A stretch of DNA of 64,000 nucleotides from GCA-2770975 sp050248915 (GTDB lineage Bacteria; Cyanobacteriota; Sericytochromatia; UBA7694): NCBI GenBank assembly GCA_050248915.1, contig JBFWRL010000007.1, positions 11,606-75,605 of the forward strand, read 5' to 3'. Every line of letters starts with the position of its first letter. Position 1 is the stretch's first letter. Both the position numbers and the translations under genes were made by a program. The notes beneath the pieces were generated by a model. The model saw nothing but the letters and a program-made list of their open reading frames with translations. It ran no database searches and was not told where the DNA came from. Shown piece by piece: positions 9,212 to 15,880 of this stretch.

Positions 9212-9270
9212 CCTCTTGCAGCTCTTTGAAACGGGGAGTCAAATACCAGATCTACCTGACTTTAGAGCTG
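9212..9270 (+). pseudogene. possible decayed fragment of a DUF423 gene
   Basis: The segment shares two exact 11-base words, tttgaaacggg and aaataccagat, with the intact DUF423 gene near 5108-5134, in the same order and nearly the same spacing. Read with one frameshift it gives LFETG followed by KYQIYLTL, mirroring FETGVKYQMYHAL, the conserved DUF423 motif. The rest of the gene is not recognisable. Chance similarity cannot be excluded. Confidence 0.35.
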
Positions 9271-9326
9271 AAGTACAACTGCCGTAATCCAGGGAAATGC
9301 CCAATTCAACCCGTTCGAGCAGAGTT

Positions 9327-9455
9327 GCGGCCAGGGATGGGCAGAGAAGGCAATAGGAGGCCCGCCGGTCCAGGATGGACAAAGGCGGGGTGACTTTTAG
9401 CCCGTGAAGCGCACGATGCGTGGAACGGGCGGCCTGAACGCCCATCCCTGGCCGC
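9327..9455. repeat. 129-base element bounded by a 16-bp perfect inverted repeat
   Basis: The arms gcggccagggatgggc (9327-9342) and its exact reverse complement (9440-9455) enclose 97 bases. Inside, aggcccgccggtcc and ggaacgggcggcct form a second, imperfect complementary pair, and gtcca-gga-tggac a small hairpin. The nested pairing suggests a structured transcript or a miniature transposable-element remnant. No flanking target duplication was noted. Confidence 0.55.
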
Positions 9456-9575
9456 CCACTCAGGTACAAAACCCAGTTTATGAAGCACAACACCTGCTCC
9501 CACTGGCCCTCACAGCCAACGACCATTCAGTCCAGCCCCCTGCTCAGCTTAAGCCCCAACGGGAATTGGTGCGTG

Positions 9576-9584
9576 TGTTATAAT
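9576..9584 (+). promoter_or_regulatory. extended -10 promoter of trxA
   Basis: The sequence TGTTATAAT is a consensus extended -10 (TGn-TATAAT). No good -35 is found at normal spacing, as expected for extended -10 promoters. Transcription would begin near 9591, giving a leader of about 68 bases before the trxA ATG at 9659. Confidence 0.65.
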
Positions 9585-9594
9585 TCAGATCCGG

Positions 9595-9644
9595 TTGCAG
9601 AACCAATCTGTTTTATCTGCAAGCGCTTAGAATTGGTTAAGGAG
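9595..9644 (+). promoter_or_regulatory. trxA leader with two overlapping hairpin options and SD
   Basis: Arms ttgcaga (9595-9601) and tctgcaa (9616-9622) can pair, and arms aaccaat (9601-9607) and attggtt (9632-9638) can pair. The second 5' arm sits in the loop of the first hairpin, so the two are mutually exclusive or form a pseudoknot. The second hairpin ends directly against the Shine-Dalgarno aaggag (9639-9644). Control of trxA translation is an inference. Confidence 0.4.
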
Positions 9645-9658
9645 TTTTCAATCCAATC

Positions 9659-9982
9659 ATGGCCGTAAAAGAAGTCAACGATCAAAATTTTGCTGAAGAA
9701 GTGCTCAATGCAAGTTCTCCCGTCTTAGTCGATTTTTGGGCACCCTGGTGTGGCCCTTGCCGCCTGGTTTCCCCCGTGGTGGACGAAATTGCCAAAGAAT
9801 ATGATGGCAAACTCAAAGTTGTCAAAGTCAATACCGATGACAATCCCGAGACTGCCACCAATTACCATATCAGCGGGATTCCCTCACTGCTGCTGTTTAA
9901 AGAAGGCCAAGTGGCCGATCAAATTGTCGGTGCTGTGCCCAAAGCCAAGCTTTCCAATATGGTCAGCCAGCACGTTTCTTAA
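9659..9982 (+). CDS. trxA: thioredoxin
   Basis: This 107-residue protein is a canonical thioredoxin: it reduces protein disulfides in the cytoplasm and is itself recycled by thioredoxin reductase. The active-site WCGPC has Cys31 and Cys34, the buried Asp of VDFWAPW precedes it, and the cis-proline loop is ISGIPSLLLFKEG. Length and motifs match the family fully. The ATG is preceded by aaggag with 14-base spacing. It stands alone, with its own extended -10 promoter and a strong terminator behind it. Confidence 0.97.
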   Translation: MAVKEVNDQNFAEEVLNASSPVLVDFWAPWCGPCRLVSPVVDEIAKEYDGKLKVVKVNTDDNPETATNYHISGIPSLLLFKEGQVADQIVGAVPKAKLSNMVSQHVS

Positions 9983-10007
9983 ACAGCCCCTTTTCACAGC
10001 TCAAAAC

Positions 10008-10038
10008 AAAAGCCCCCTGCGTTTATCAGGGGGCTTTT
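10008..10038. terminator. bidirectional terminator between trxA and the DUF2993 gene
   Basis: A perfect 12-bp stem (aaaagccccctg paired with cagggggctttt) with a 7-base loop is flanked by A-rich and T-rich sides, so it can end transcription of trxA on the plus strand and of the convergent DUF2993 gene on the minus strand. Confidence 0.9.
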
Positions 10039-10058
10039 AGCTGTCTTTAAACCGCGGA

Positions 10059-10826
10059 TTATTTCATCGCAGGCAATTGTTTGAGCTCGACTTCGGCCAC
10101 CAACTCAATGGCATCGTTGAGAAAGTGCATTTCGCGGAAATAGAGTTGCATATCGTCGTTGCTGAGTTTGTTCAGATCAATCAAGGGATTGACTTCATCG
10201 AGCACCGATTGAATCACATCGGGAGAGACCGGGTGATCCATGGTCACAGCATTGGCCGCCGCCAGTTTGATGGTGCGCTCGGAGCCCAATTTAAACACGC
10301 CCCCCACTTCAAAGGGAATTGTAAAAAAGCCACCCATGGTCGTGGCTTTACCACTCAAAACAGCTTTGCCTGCTTGTAGATCCATGCTCAACATCGAGAT
10401 ATCCGCCCCAAACGAAGAGAGCAATTCTTGGTTTTCCAAAATCTTTTCAAGCATAGCCTGAAAGGTATCCGACTGTAAAAATTTGTTCAAACCGGCTTCG
10501 GTAATGCGAATCCGCACCACACCTTGGGTGGGGGCCCGCAACTGCATCTGATCGGTGTCCATATTCAGACGGTCGACACGCAGAGAGACAGAATCCACCG
10601 GGAATTCAGAGATCGTAAAGCGCTGGGCATCCAATTCGAGATAGGCCATCTGCCCCCCCAGCAGGGTAAAACTGGGGGCTTCGGGGTGAACCTTGACCCG
10701 CAAATGTTCGGGATGATTCAGGGCCTGATCCACTTTGTCATGTAAGATGCCGTTGGCCACATTGGGAGCCACACCCCCCAATGTCATAATAAATCCAAGG
10801 ACGATTGCAAGAATTGTAATAACCAT
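10059..10826 (-). CDS. DUF2993 (LmeA-like lipid-binding) protein
   Basis: The 255-residue protein has an N-terminal hydrophobic segment (about residues 1-22) that can act as a signal anchor or uncleaved signal peptide. A beta-rich domain follows with LRVKVHPEAPSFTLLGGQMAYLELDA, FPVDSVSLRVDRL and RIRITEAGLNKFLQS, typical of DUF2993 proteins, a family frequent in Cyanobacteria and Actinobacteria whose mycobacterial member LmeA binds phosphoinositides. Lipid binding in the periplasm is therefore inferred. The start ATG overlaps the stop of spoVS by one base (TAATG), indicating a two-gene operon with translational coupling. Confidence 0.82.
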   Translation of the reverse strand: MVITILAIVLGFIMTLGGVAPNVANGILHDKVDQALNHPEHLRVKVHPEAPSFTLLGGQMAYLELDAQRFTISEFPVDSVSLRVDRLNMDTDQMQLRAPTQGVVRIRITEAGLNKFLQSDTFQAMLEKILENQELLSSFGADISMLSMDLQAGKAVLSGKATTMGGFFTIPFEVGGVFKLGSERTIKLAAANAVTMDHPVSPDVIQSVLDEVNPLIDLNKLSNDDMQLYFREMHFLNDAIELVAEVELKQLPAMK

Positions 10827-11089
10827 TAGCGCCGTGCTTCCACCATTAATTTAATTGCTGTCCGCTCTTCTCCGTCGATCAATACGTCGACAAAGGCCGG
10901 AATAAACACCAGATCGAGACCACTGGGGGCCACATAGCCACGGGCAATGGCAATGGCTTTCACGGCCTGATTGACGGCACCTGCGCCAATGGCCTGAATT
11001 TCAACATACCCTTTTTCCCGGACGACCCCCGCCAAAGCACCGGCGACAGACGTAGGCTTGGAACGCGATGAAACCTTGAGAACGTCCAC
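10826..11089 (-). CDS. spoVS: stage V sporulation protein S family (SpoVS/Alba-fold)
   Basis: The 87-residue product matches SpoVS closely: MDVLKVSSRSKPTSVAGALAG at the start, then IQAIGAGAVNQAVKAIAIARGY and a FIPAFVDVLIDGEERTAIKL end. SpoVS is a small Alba-like nucleic-acid-binding fold needed for spore coat assembly in Bacillus, but it is also found in many non-sporulating bacteria, as is likely here. Translation starts at GTG 11089, with ggag 10 bases upstream. It is the first gene of an operon with DUF2993, driven by a TATAAT box about 75 bases upstream. Confidence 0.95.
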   Translation of the reverse strand: MDVLKVSSRSKPTSVAGALAGVVREKGYVEIQAIGAGAVNQAVKAIAIARGYVAPSGLDLVFIPAFVDVLIDGEERTAIKLMVEARR

Positions 11090-11165
11090 TGCTTCATTAC
11101 TCCTTTAGTGTGGCTGCATTTATGTTGCTATATTGAAGCCTGTTACGATCGATGACTGTGCATTT

Positions 11166-11171
11166 ATTATA
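11166..11171 (-). promoter_or_regulatory. -10 box of the spoVS operon
   Basis: A consensus TATAAT on the minus strand, preceded by aaaaaggg, lies 76 bases upstream of the spoVS GTG. A TTGATA word is present upstream but at shorter than ideal spacing, so the -35 is uncertain. Confidence 0.5.
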
Positions 11172-11186
11172 CCCTTTTTTGAGGTA

Positions 11187-12020
11187 TCAATCGAGAGGGG
11201 AGCCGTTCTGCCCTGCACCGGAGGCCTGGGCTGCACTTCGCAGCACCCATTCTCGCCCCTTTAAACCGGGCCCATAAGCGGGGTGGGTCAGTCGGATTTC
11301 AAGGCTGTAACGGGGCTCAAACATACTCTCAGTCAGCCACGTGCGGTGAAAGAGAAAAGAGTCAAAAACCAGCAGATCGCCGGGCTCCATCTCGGGTTGC
11401 CAAAACTGCTCCCGCGAAGCCTGGGCTTGCAAAGCTGAAACATCACGCTGCTGGTAGAGGGGGGTAAGCGGATCGAGGTTGAGTTCAAACCAAACCCGCT
11501 GTTGGGGCTTCAACCAGAGTTCCAAACCAGGGGCATTGCGCCCGCAAGGATCCAGCGGAATCCAAAAGTTGAGAGCGGGTCGCCCCCCCAAGAACTCCGC
11601 GTCCTGATGAAAGGGAATTTGGCGTTCGGGCCAAAAGGGGTGCTGGCGGCGCGGCTGGCTGTTTTTGTCAATCAAAAAAAGTGAAGACCCAAAAATAACA
11701 CTTAAAAAGGGCTGCAAGCTGGGTATACCCAAGAGACAGGTATACAAATCCGCTTCCATGGCCGGGTTCTGCGAGAGAGGCAAAAGCCCCTCTTCGAAAG
11801 GCAAATGGCCATACTGAAAGAGTTTGTGATAAGCCGCTTGTGACATCTCGCCATTTTGCCAAGCCTGATCCGCTTCAAGATAAAGCGCTTCCAACTCTGC
11901 TTTTGCAAGCTGCAAAAGTGGCAGCGGCAAGATCTCCCGCAACAAGAAACAGCCCTGTTGCCGCAAAGACGCAAGCAGCACCTCTGGCAGCGGAATTGCG
12001 CTGAAATCAGGCAATGTCAC
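11187..12020 (-). CDS. phytanoyl-CoA dioxygenase (PhyH) family protein
   Basis: This 277-residue protein looks like an Fe(II)/2-oxoglutarate-dependent oxygenase of the PhyH type. The iron triad is visible as the H-x-D of IPFHQDAEF (about residue 138) and the distal His of FHRTWLTES (about residue 225). The Arg of EPRYSLEIRL is placed to bind 2-oxoglutarate, and GDLLVFDSFLFHRT forms the typical strand before the distal His. The substrate cannot be predicted. It starts at a GTG with a G-rich element upstream. Its 3' end faces away from the spoVS promoter region. Confidence 0.83.
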   Translation of the reverse strand: MTLPDFSAIPLPEVLLASLRQQGCFLLREILPLPLLQLAKAELEALYLEADQAWQNGEMSQAAYHKLFQYGHLPFEEGLLPLSQNPAMEADLYTCLLGIPSLQPFLSVIFGSSLFLIDKNSQPRRQHPFWPERQIPFHQDAEFLGGRPALNFWIPLDPCGRNAPGLELWLKPQQRVWFELNLDPLTPLYQQRDVSALQAQASREQFWQPEMEPGDLLVFDSFLFHRTWLTESMFEPRYSLEIRLTHPAYGPGLKGREWVLRSAAQASGAGQNGSPLD

Positions 12021-12060
12021 ACAACATCCCCGAATTCATTCATGGACATTGGATAAATGC

Positions 12061-14658
12061 CTATAACTTTTGAATAGAACGAGCCAAAAAAGGACGATCT
12101 GACTGAAAGTTTTGAATACTTTTACGCAAAACTTCATCGACAGTTTCTGTACGCCGCGTATCGAAGCCTGTTAATTGCTTTAAATGATACTCTGCATTGC
12201 GACGGATTTTTTCAACCTGTTGAGCCACCTGTGCTCGCTCCGTCTGGCGGGCATTCTGCTGTTCTGCCAACAATAGGTTGATTTGCTCCGTGGTTTTGAG
12301 AACCTGCTCTAACCACTTTTGGGTCGCTTGCTCAAGTTCTCGATTATCTGGGCGGGGGGATTGGCTCAAAAGGGCCTGGGCCTCATTGGCCTTGGCAATC
12401 AAAGCCTGAAGTTCCTCATCCAATTGCTGTTTCAGGGCTTCATTCAAGCTATCCGAAACAGCAAACAAATCAGCTATCAGAGACTGTAAATCTTGGGCCT
12501 GTTGTAACAAAAATGCGCTCAGTTGGGCCAGTAAATGGCCACGCATTAAACTCTCAGTGGCTTGACTGAGCGTCTCTTCTGCTTGGGCCAGAAGAGCGGG
12601 CAGCCGCTCAAAAATAGCATTGGCTTCACTGCGTAAATCACCAAGCAACTCGATGGGCAAGAGCCCTGCCAGATCCGGATTCTGAGATACGTCTTCCAGT
12701 TCTGAATTGGCCTTTTTGAGGTCTTTCATTTTATCTTTAACAACAGACACAAGTTCTGCCTGTTCTTTCACACGGGCATTTAAAGTCGCCGCTTCTTGAT
12801 CAGCCTGGATTTGTAAGCGCGTCACCGTGGCCCCACTCGCCGCCAATTTTGCATCGAGTTCTTTTAACTTGGCTGCTTGGCCTTGTAAAGCGGCCTGAAA
12901 ATAGTCCCCCAAAAGCTCAGGACCCACCGACTGCCCATTGCGCTTAAAGGTGGGTGAACCACTGCCGAGTTCAAGCGAAAGACCATATTCAGCCAATAGT
13001 TTATTCAGATCAGCCAATTTTTCAGCCGAACCAAATTGCTGTAAAAAGGAGGCATCCCATTGCCCCGATTTGGCTTGTTGGAGCAAGCTATTGAGCATCC
13101 GTTGTTTTTCGGCTTCCGCTTGCGCTTGTGCCGCAGCTTCTTGTTGTTGCTTTTGCGCCGCAGCCAAATCATCCAAGGTCTGATCATATTTGACCCGCAA
13201 TTGCTGAATATCTGCATCATTGCGTTTGATTTCTTCTTCGAGCGCTTTTACCTCAGTCAACAAAAGTTGGTTTCTGGCCATCACCTCAAAGGCCTGGGCC
13301 AAACCTTCCACCTGTGTCAGGGTAAATCCTGACGCTCTGGGGTTTTGTATCCGCTGAATCAGTTGGGCAACTTGTTTTAATTGGCCCAAATCTTTGCTAG
13401 AAATCTCTTCTTTATTGGCCAAATTGTAGAGTTTGCCGTCCTGAAAACGCAATCCCAAGGTGCGCAAGAGTGCATTTTCTTGGTTGGACAGAGTCTGCCC
13501 TGGCTGCCCCAATTTATCTAAAATCGTGGCCAGTTGAGCCATTTCGGGCTTGTTGTAATTGCGCATAGCCTGAACCAAAACATAGCCCATTTTGGATTTA
13601 AGATCGAGATCTGCCACCACTCTTTGCTGAGTGTTCCCATCGATCAACACCGTGTTTGAGCCTGGGCCGCGTCCTTCAACGATGCCCAAACGTACCTGCT
13701 CTTGAAAGAGTTTGGCCAGATCAGAGCCCTGATTGTGGATCAATCCGGTCAAGCCAGCAATATCACCATCTTCAAAATTCAGACGCCGCAGCTCATTGTC
13801 ATTCATTTTGAGCATTTGGTCATAAAATTGATTCCGATCGTTGACCAAAACAGCTTGGGGACTACTTGGCCCCCCCCCTTTGCTGGCGTTTGCTGGGGTT
13901 TTCGCCTGTTGCTCACTCCAAGCCTGATAGCCCCAGGTCACAGGACGCAATTCGGAAATAACCGCCGCTGAAAGCAGAGCCGGTCGCCGAGCCAAAGCGG
14001 GAACCTTTTCAAAAATAGCCTGCAGTTGGGCCTTGCTTGGACGCTCTTGGGTCGCAGTCAAAGTCTGAACCAGTTCATTGACCGTGGCTTGGGCCAAAGC
14101 TGGGTTTTTCAGGTGTAGGCGCTGCAATTCATGGGTCATTTCACTTCTGAGCAGCTGCACCTGCACATCTTCAATCAGTTTGGGTTCGGGCACAGTGGCT
14201 GACAAGCGCTTTTGTTCTTCTGAATTCAGGGGTTTCTGCTGACGGACTTTTTCCATGATCTCCAAGAGCTGATCCACTTCTTCTGGCGATTTGCCCTGAA
14301 TGGCATTGACCGTCTTTTGAATATGGGGCAGCCGGGCCCAATAGCTATCGATCTTAAAACTTTTACCCGCTTCCGCAGACAGCGTTGTGTCGGAGCGATC
14401 CATTTTGGCCAAAGCCGCTTGGACCACATTTTCAACAGGTTCGCCTTTTTCCAATAAATTGATAGCCGCAACCACATCGGGATTGTCGAGGTTGGCAATA
14501 AAGGTCAGTTCGTCCTGGGTTGGGTTGGGCCCCAATTCCTGCCGCAGTTCATGCAGTTCTTTTGCGGTGACTTTGCCATCATTTTTGAGCGCCTGATGGG
14601 CTTTTTGCAGCAGTTGAGAAGAAAGGGGGCCTGTGCCTGTGTGCTCAGAACGAATCAT
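12061..14658 (-). CDS. 865-residue coiled-coil protein of unknown function
   Basis: No known family is recognised. The N-terminus contains ALKNDGKVTAKELHELRQEL, a DGxVxxxEL pattern like one EF-hand half. Residues 450-540 and 600-800 are long Gln/Ala/Glu/Leu-rich heptad regions (for example around AAAQKQQQEAAAQAQAEAEK), predicting extended coiled coils. No signal peptide or membrane segment is seen, so it is probably cytoplasmic. The start has a good aaggag site. Two other proteins in this window (28424-29641 and 39165-42668) share a DGxVxxxE-type N-terminus, suggesting a lineage-specific family. A structural or scaffolding role is only a guess. Confidence 0.75.
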   Translation of the reverse strand: MIRSEHTGTGPLSSQLLQKAHQALKNDGKVTAKELHELRQELGPNPTQDELTFIANLDNPDVVAAINLLEKGEPVENVVQAALAKMDRSDTTLSAEAGKSFKIDSYWARLPHIQKTVNAIQGKSPEEVDQLLEIMEKVRQQKPLNSEEQKRLSATVPEPKLIEDVQVQLLRSEMTHELQRLHLKNPALAQATVNELVQTLTATQERPSKAQLQAIFEKVPALARRPALLSAAVISELRPVTWGYQAWSEQQAKTPANASKGGGPSSPQAVLVNDRNQFYDQMLKMNDNELRRLNFEDGDIAGLTGLIHNQGSDLAKLFQEQVRLGIVEGRGPGSNTVLIDGNTQQRVVADLDLKSKMGYVLVQAMRNYNKPEMAQLATILDKLGQPGQTLSNQENALLRTLGLRFQDGKLYNLANKEEISSKDLGQLKQVAQLIQRIQNPRASGFTLTQVEGLAQAFEVMARNQLLLTEVKALEEEIKRNDADIQQLRVKYDQTLDDLAAAQKQQQEAAAQAQAEAEKQRMLNSLLQQAKSGQWDASFLQQFGSAEKLADLNKLLAEYGLSLELGSGSPTFKRNGQSVGPELLGDYFQAALQGQAAKLKELDAKLAASGATVTRLQIQADQEAATLNARVKEQAELVSVVKDKMKDLKKANSELEDVSQNPDLAGLLPIELLGDLRSEANAIFERLPALLAQAEETLSQATESLMRGHLLAQLSAFLLQQAQDLQSLIADLFAVSDSLNEALKQQLDEELQALIAKANEAQALLSQSPRPDNRELEQATQKWLEQVLKTTEQINLLLAEQQNARQTERAQVAQQVEKIRRNAEYHLKQLTGFDTRRTETVDEVLRKSIQNFQSDRPFLARSIQKL

Positions 14659-14749
14659 GAAAAATCTCCTTGAAGAAAAATGGCTTGTTTGAGATGTATA
14701 CCCTGCCTCCCCAAGAAAAAAACGGGCTTAGTCCATTTTTATAAAAAGC

Positions 14750-15868
14750 TTAATTTTTCATTGGACTCAACAGGGCCATCCCCAACTCAGGCCAAACGGC
14801 GGTATACAAATCAAATCCCCCTTTTCCGCCGATCCGGTTTGAAGAAAAAAGCATCAGTGGACGCCTTGGCAAATCGGGGTCGCTCCACAGGGCCGGTCTG
14901 AATTCATCGGAAGAGGTATTGATCGGCACGCCCCCCGGAAAACGGGTTTGCAGATTCTGGGGCGTTTGCCATTTGCCGTTTTGAAAGGTGCTGAGATAGA
15001 GGTCATACCCCCCCTGGCCGCCGGGACGGTCAGAGGCAAACACCAGAAGATCCCCCAAGAAAACAGGACAGCTCTCCCGTTGCGGGGAATTCAACTCTGC
15101 CACCGGCTCCACTTCCTGGGCCCGGGCAGGGGCCTGCAGCCAGGTTTTGAGATCTGTGACTTCGTTGGGCACGTTGAGCCGATAGAGATCCAAAGATCCG
15201 CCCCGATCAGAGCTAAAGTACAGGGTTCTGCGGGCAGGATCAAAACTCAGATAAGAATCCTCGGCCTGAGCACTGTTGAAGCCCAGGGGCAAAACCTTTT
15301 GGGCCTCTGAATCCCAGAGAAAGAGATCCCGCTGCCCCTGACGATCGGAGGTAAAACTCAAAATTGCTGGGCCAGACAGGAACTGCTTTTGCAATTCTGC
15401 TTGCCCAGGGGGTTTGCGAAATTCTGCCGAGGGCCAAAGCATAAAAACATCTGCAGGAAGAGATTCAGGGGCCGCTGCCAGCAATAGCAGGGACGGCCCC
15501 CATTCATGCTGCTCGCTGTTGGCTTCTGGCAGAAAGACCCCCAAACCGCGTGAAAGCACATCCGGGGGATCTGGCCGTGAATAGCCAGAGGGGTAAGACC
15601 AGTAAAGAGACATTTCACCCGCATGCAAGTCAAAGTGTTTGCCTTGCGAACTGGCATTGCTGGCATAGAGAAAGCGCTGGGATGTCTGCAAGGGATCCGG
15701 TGGGGCCGTGGCATTGTAGTCATCATAGGCCGTATTCAGTTCGGTCAGGGGAAAGACCCCCGGCTGAATAGACAACTCTCCATAGCCATAACCCAAGGCG
15801 CGCATAAAATCACAGCCACTCAGGCCCAGACTCAGCGCCAGACCCAACCCAATCCACTTGCTTTTCAT
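14750..15868 (-). CDS. lipoprotein with WD40-like (PD40) propeller repeats
   Basis: The 372-residue protein has a lipobox (LSGC, Cys19). Its C-terminal half contains PD40/TolB-like blades: LYFSSDRGGSLDLYRL, LVFASDRPGGQGGYDLYLS and LMFSSNRIGGKGGFDLYTA, each a F-x-S-[DN]-R-x-G-G-x-x-D-L-Y motif, plus an earlier ILSFTSDRQGQRDLFLW. Such blades occur in TolB and OmpA-associated envelope proteins. It is 12 bases behind the 829-residue lipoprotein gene and shares its operon, and its ggag site overlaps the end of that gene. Extracytoplasmic binding or scaffolding is inferred; no catalytic residues are seen. Confidence 0.82.
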   Translation of the reverse strand: MKSKWIGLGLALSLGLSGCDFMRALGYGYGELSIQPGVFPLTELNTAYDDYNATAPPDPLQTSQRFLYASNASSQGKHFDLHAGEMSLYWSYPSGYSRPDPPDVLSRGLGVFLPEANSEQHEWGPSLLLLAAAPESLPADVFMLWPSAEFRKPPGQAELQKQFLSGPAILSFTSDRQGQRDLFLWDSEAQKVLPLGFNSAQAEDSYLSFDPARRTLYFSSDRGGSLDLYRLNVPNEVTDLKTWLQAPARAQEVEPVAELNSPQRESCPVFLGDLLVFASDRPGGQGGYDLYLSTFQNGKWQTPQNLQTRFPGGVPINTSSDEFRPALWSDPDLPRRPLMLFSSNRIGGKGGFDLYTAVWPELGMALLSPMKN

Positions 15869-15880
15869 TGCTCGCTTCTC

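Larger units (their letters stand above)
8950..9658. other. 709-base gene-free region rich in inverted repeats
   Basis: No convincing coding frame is present: the open frames are short, lack ribosome-binding sites and match no known protein. The stretch holds a gcccat/atgggc palindrome at 9015-9028, a hairpin at 9047-9078, a possible DUF423 gene fragment near 9212-9270, a 16-bp perfect inverted repeat with arms 9327-9342 and 9440-9455, and the promoter and leader of trxA from about 9576. It may be a decayed locus or host a structured RNA or small mobile-element remnant. Confidence 0.7.

Noticed and set aside
9239..9526. Minus-strand small open frames in the gene-free region
   Set aside because: Short, repeat-containing and without start signals; more likely repeat and relic sequence.
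9593..9640. tRNA-like structure in the trxA leader
   Set aside because: Stems do not form a cloverleaf and there is no TPsiC or anticodon arm.
9480..9668. Small plus-strand frame overlapping the trxA start
   Set aside because: No ribosome-binding site, contains the trxA promoter and leader, and no similarity to any known small protein.
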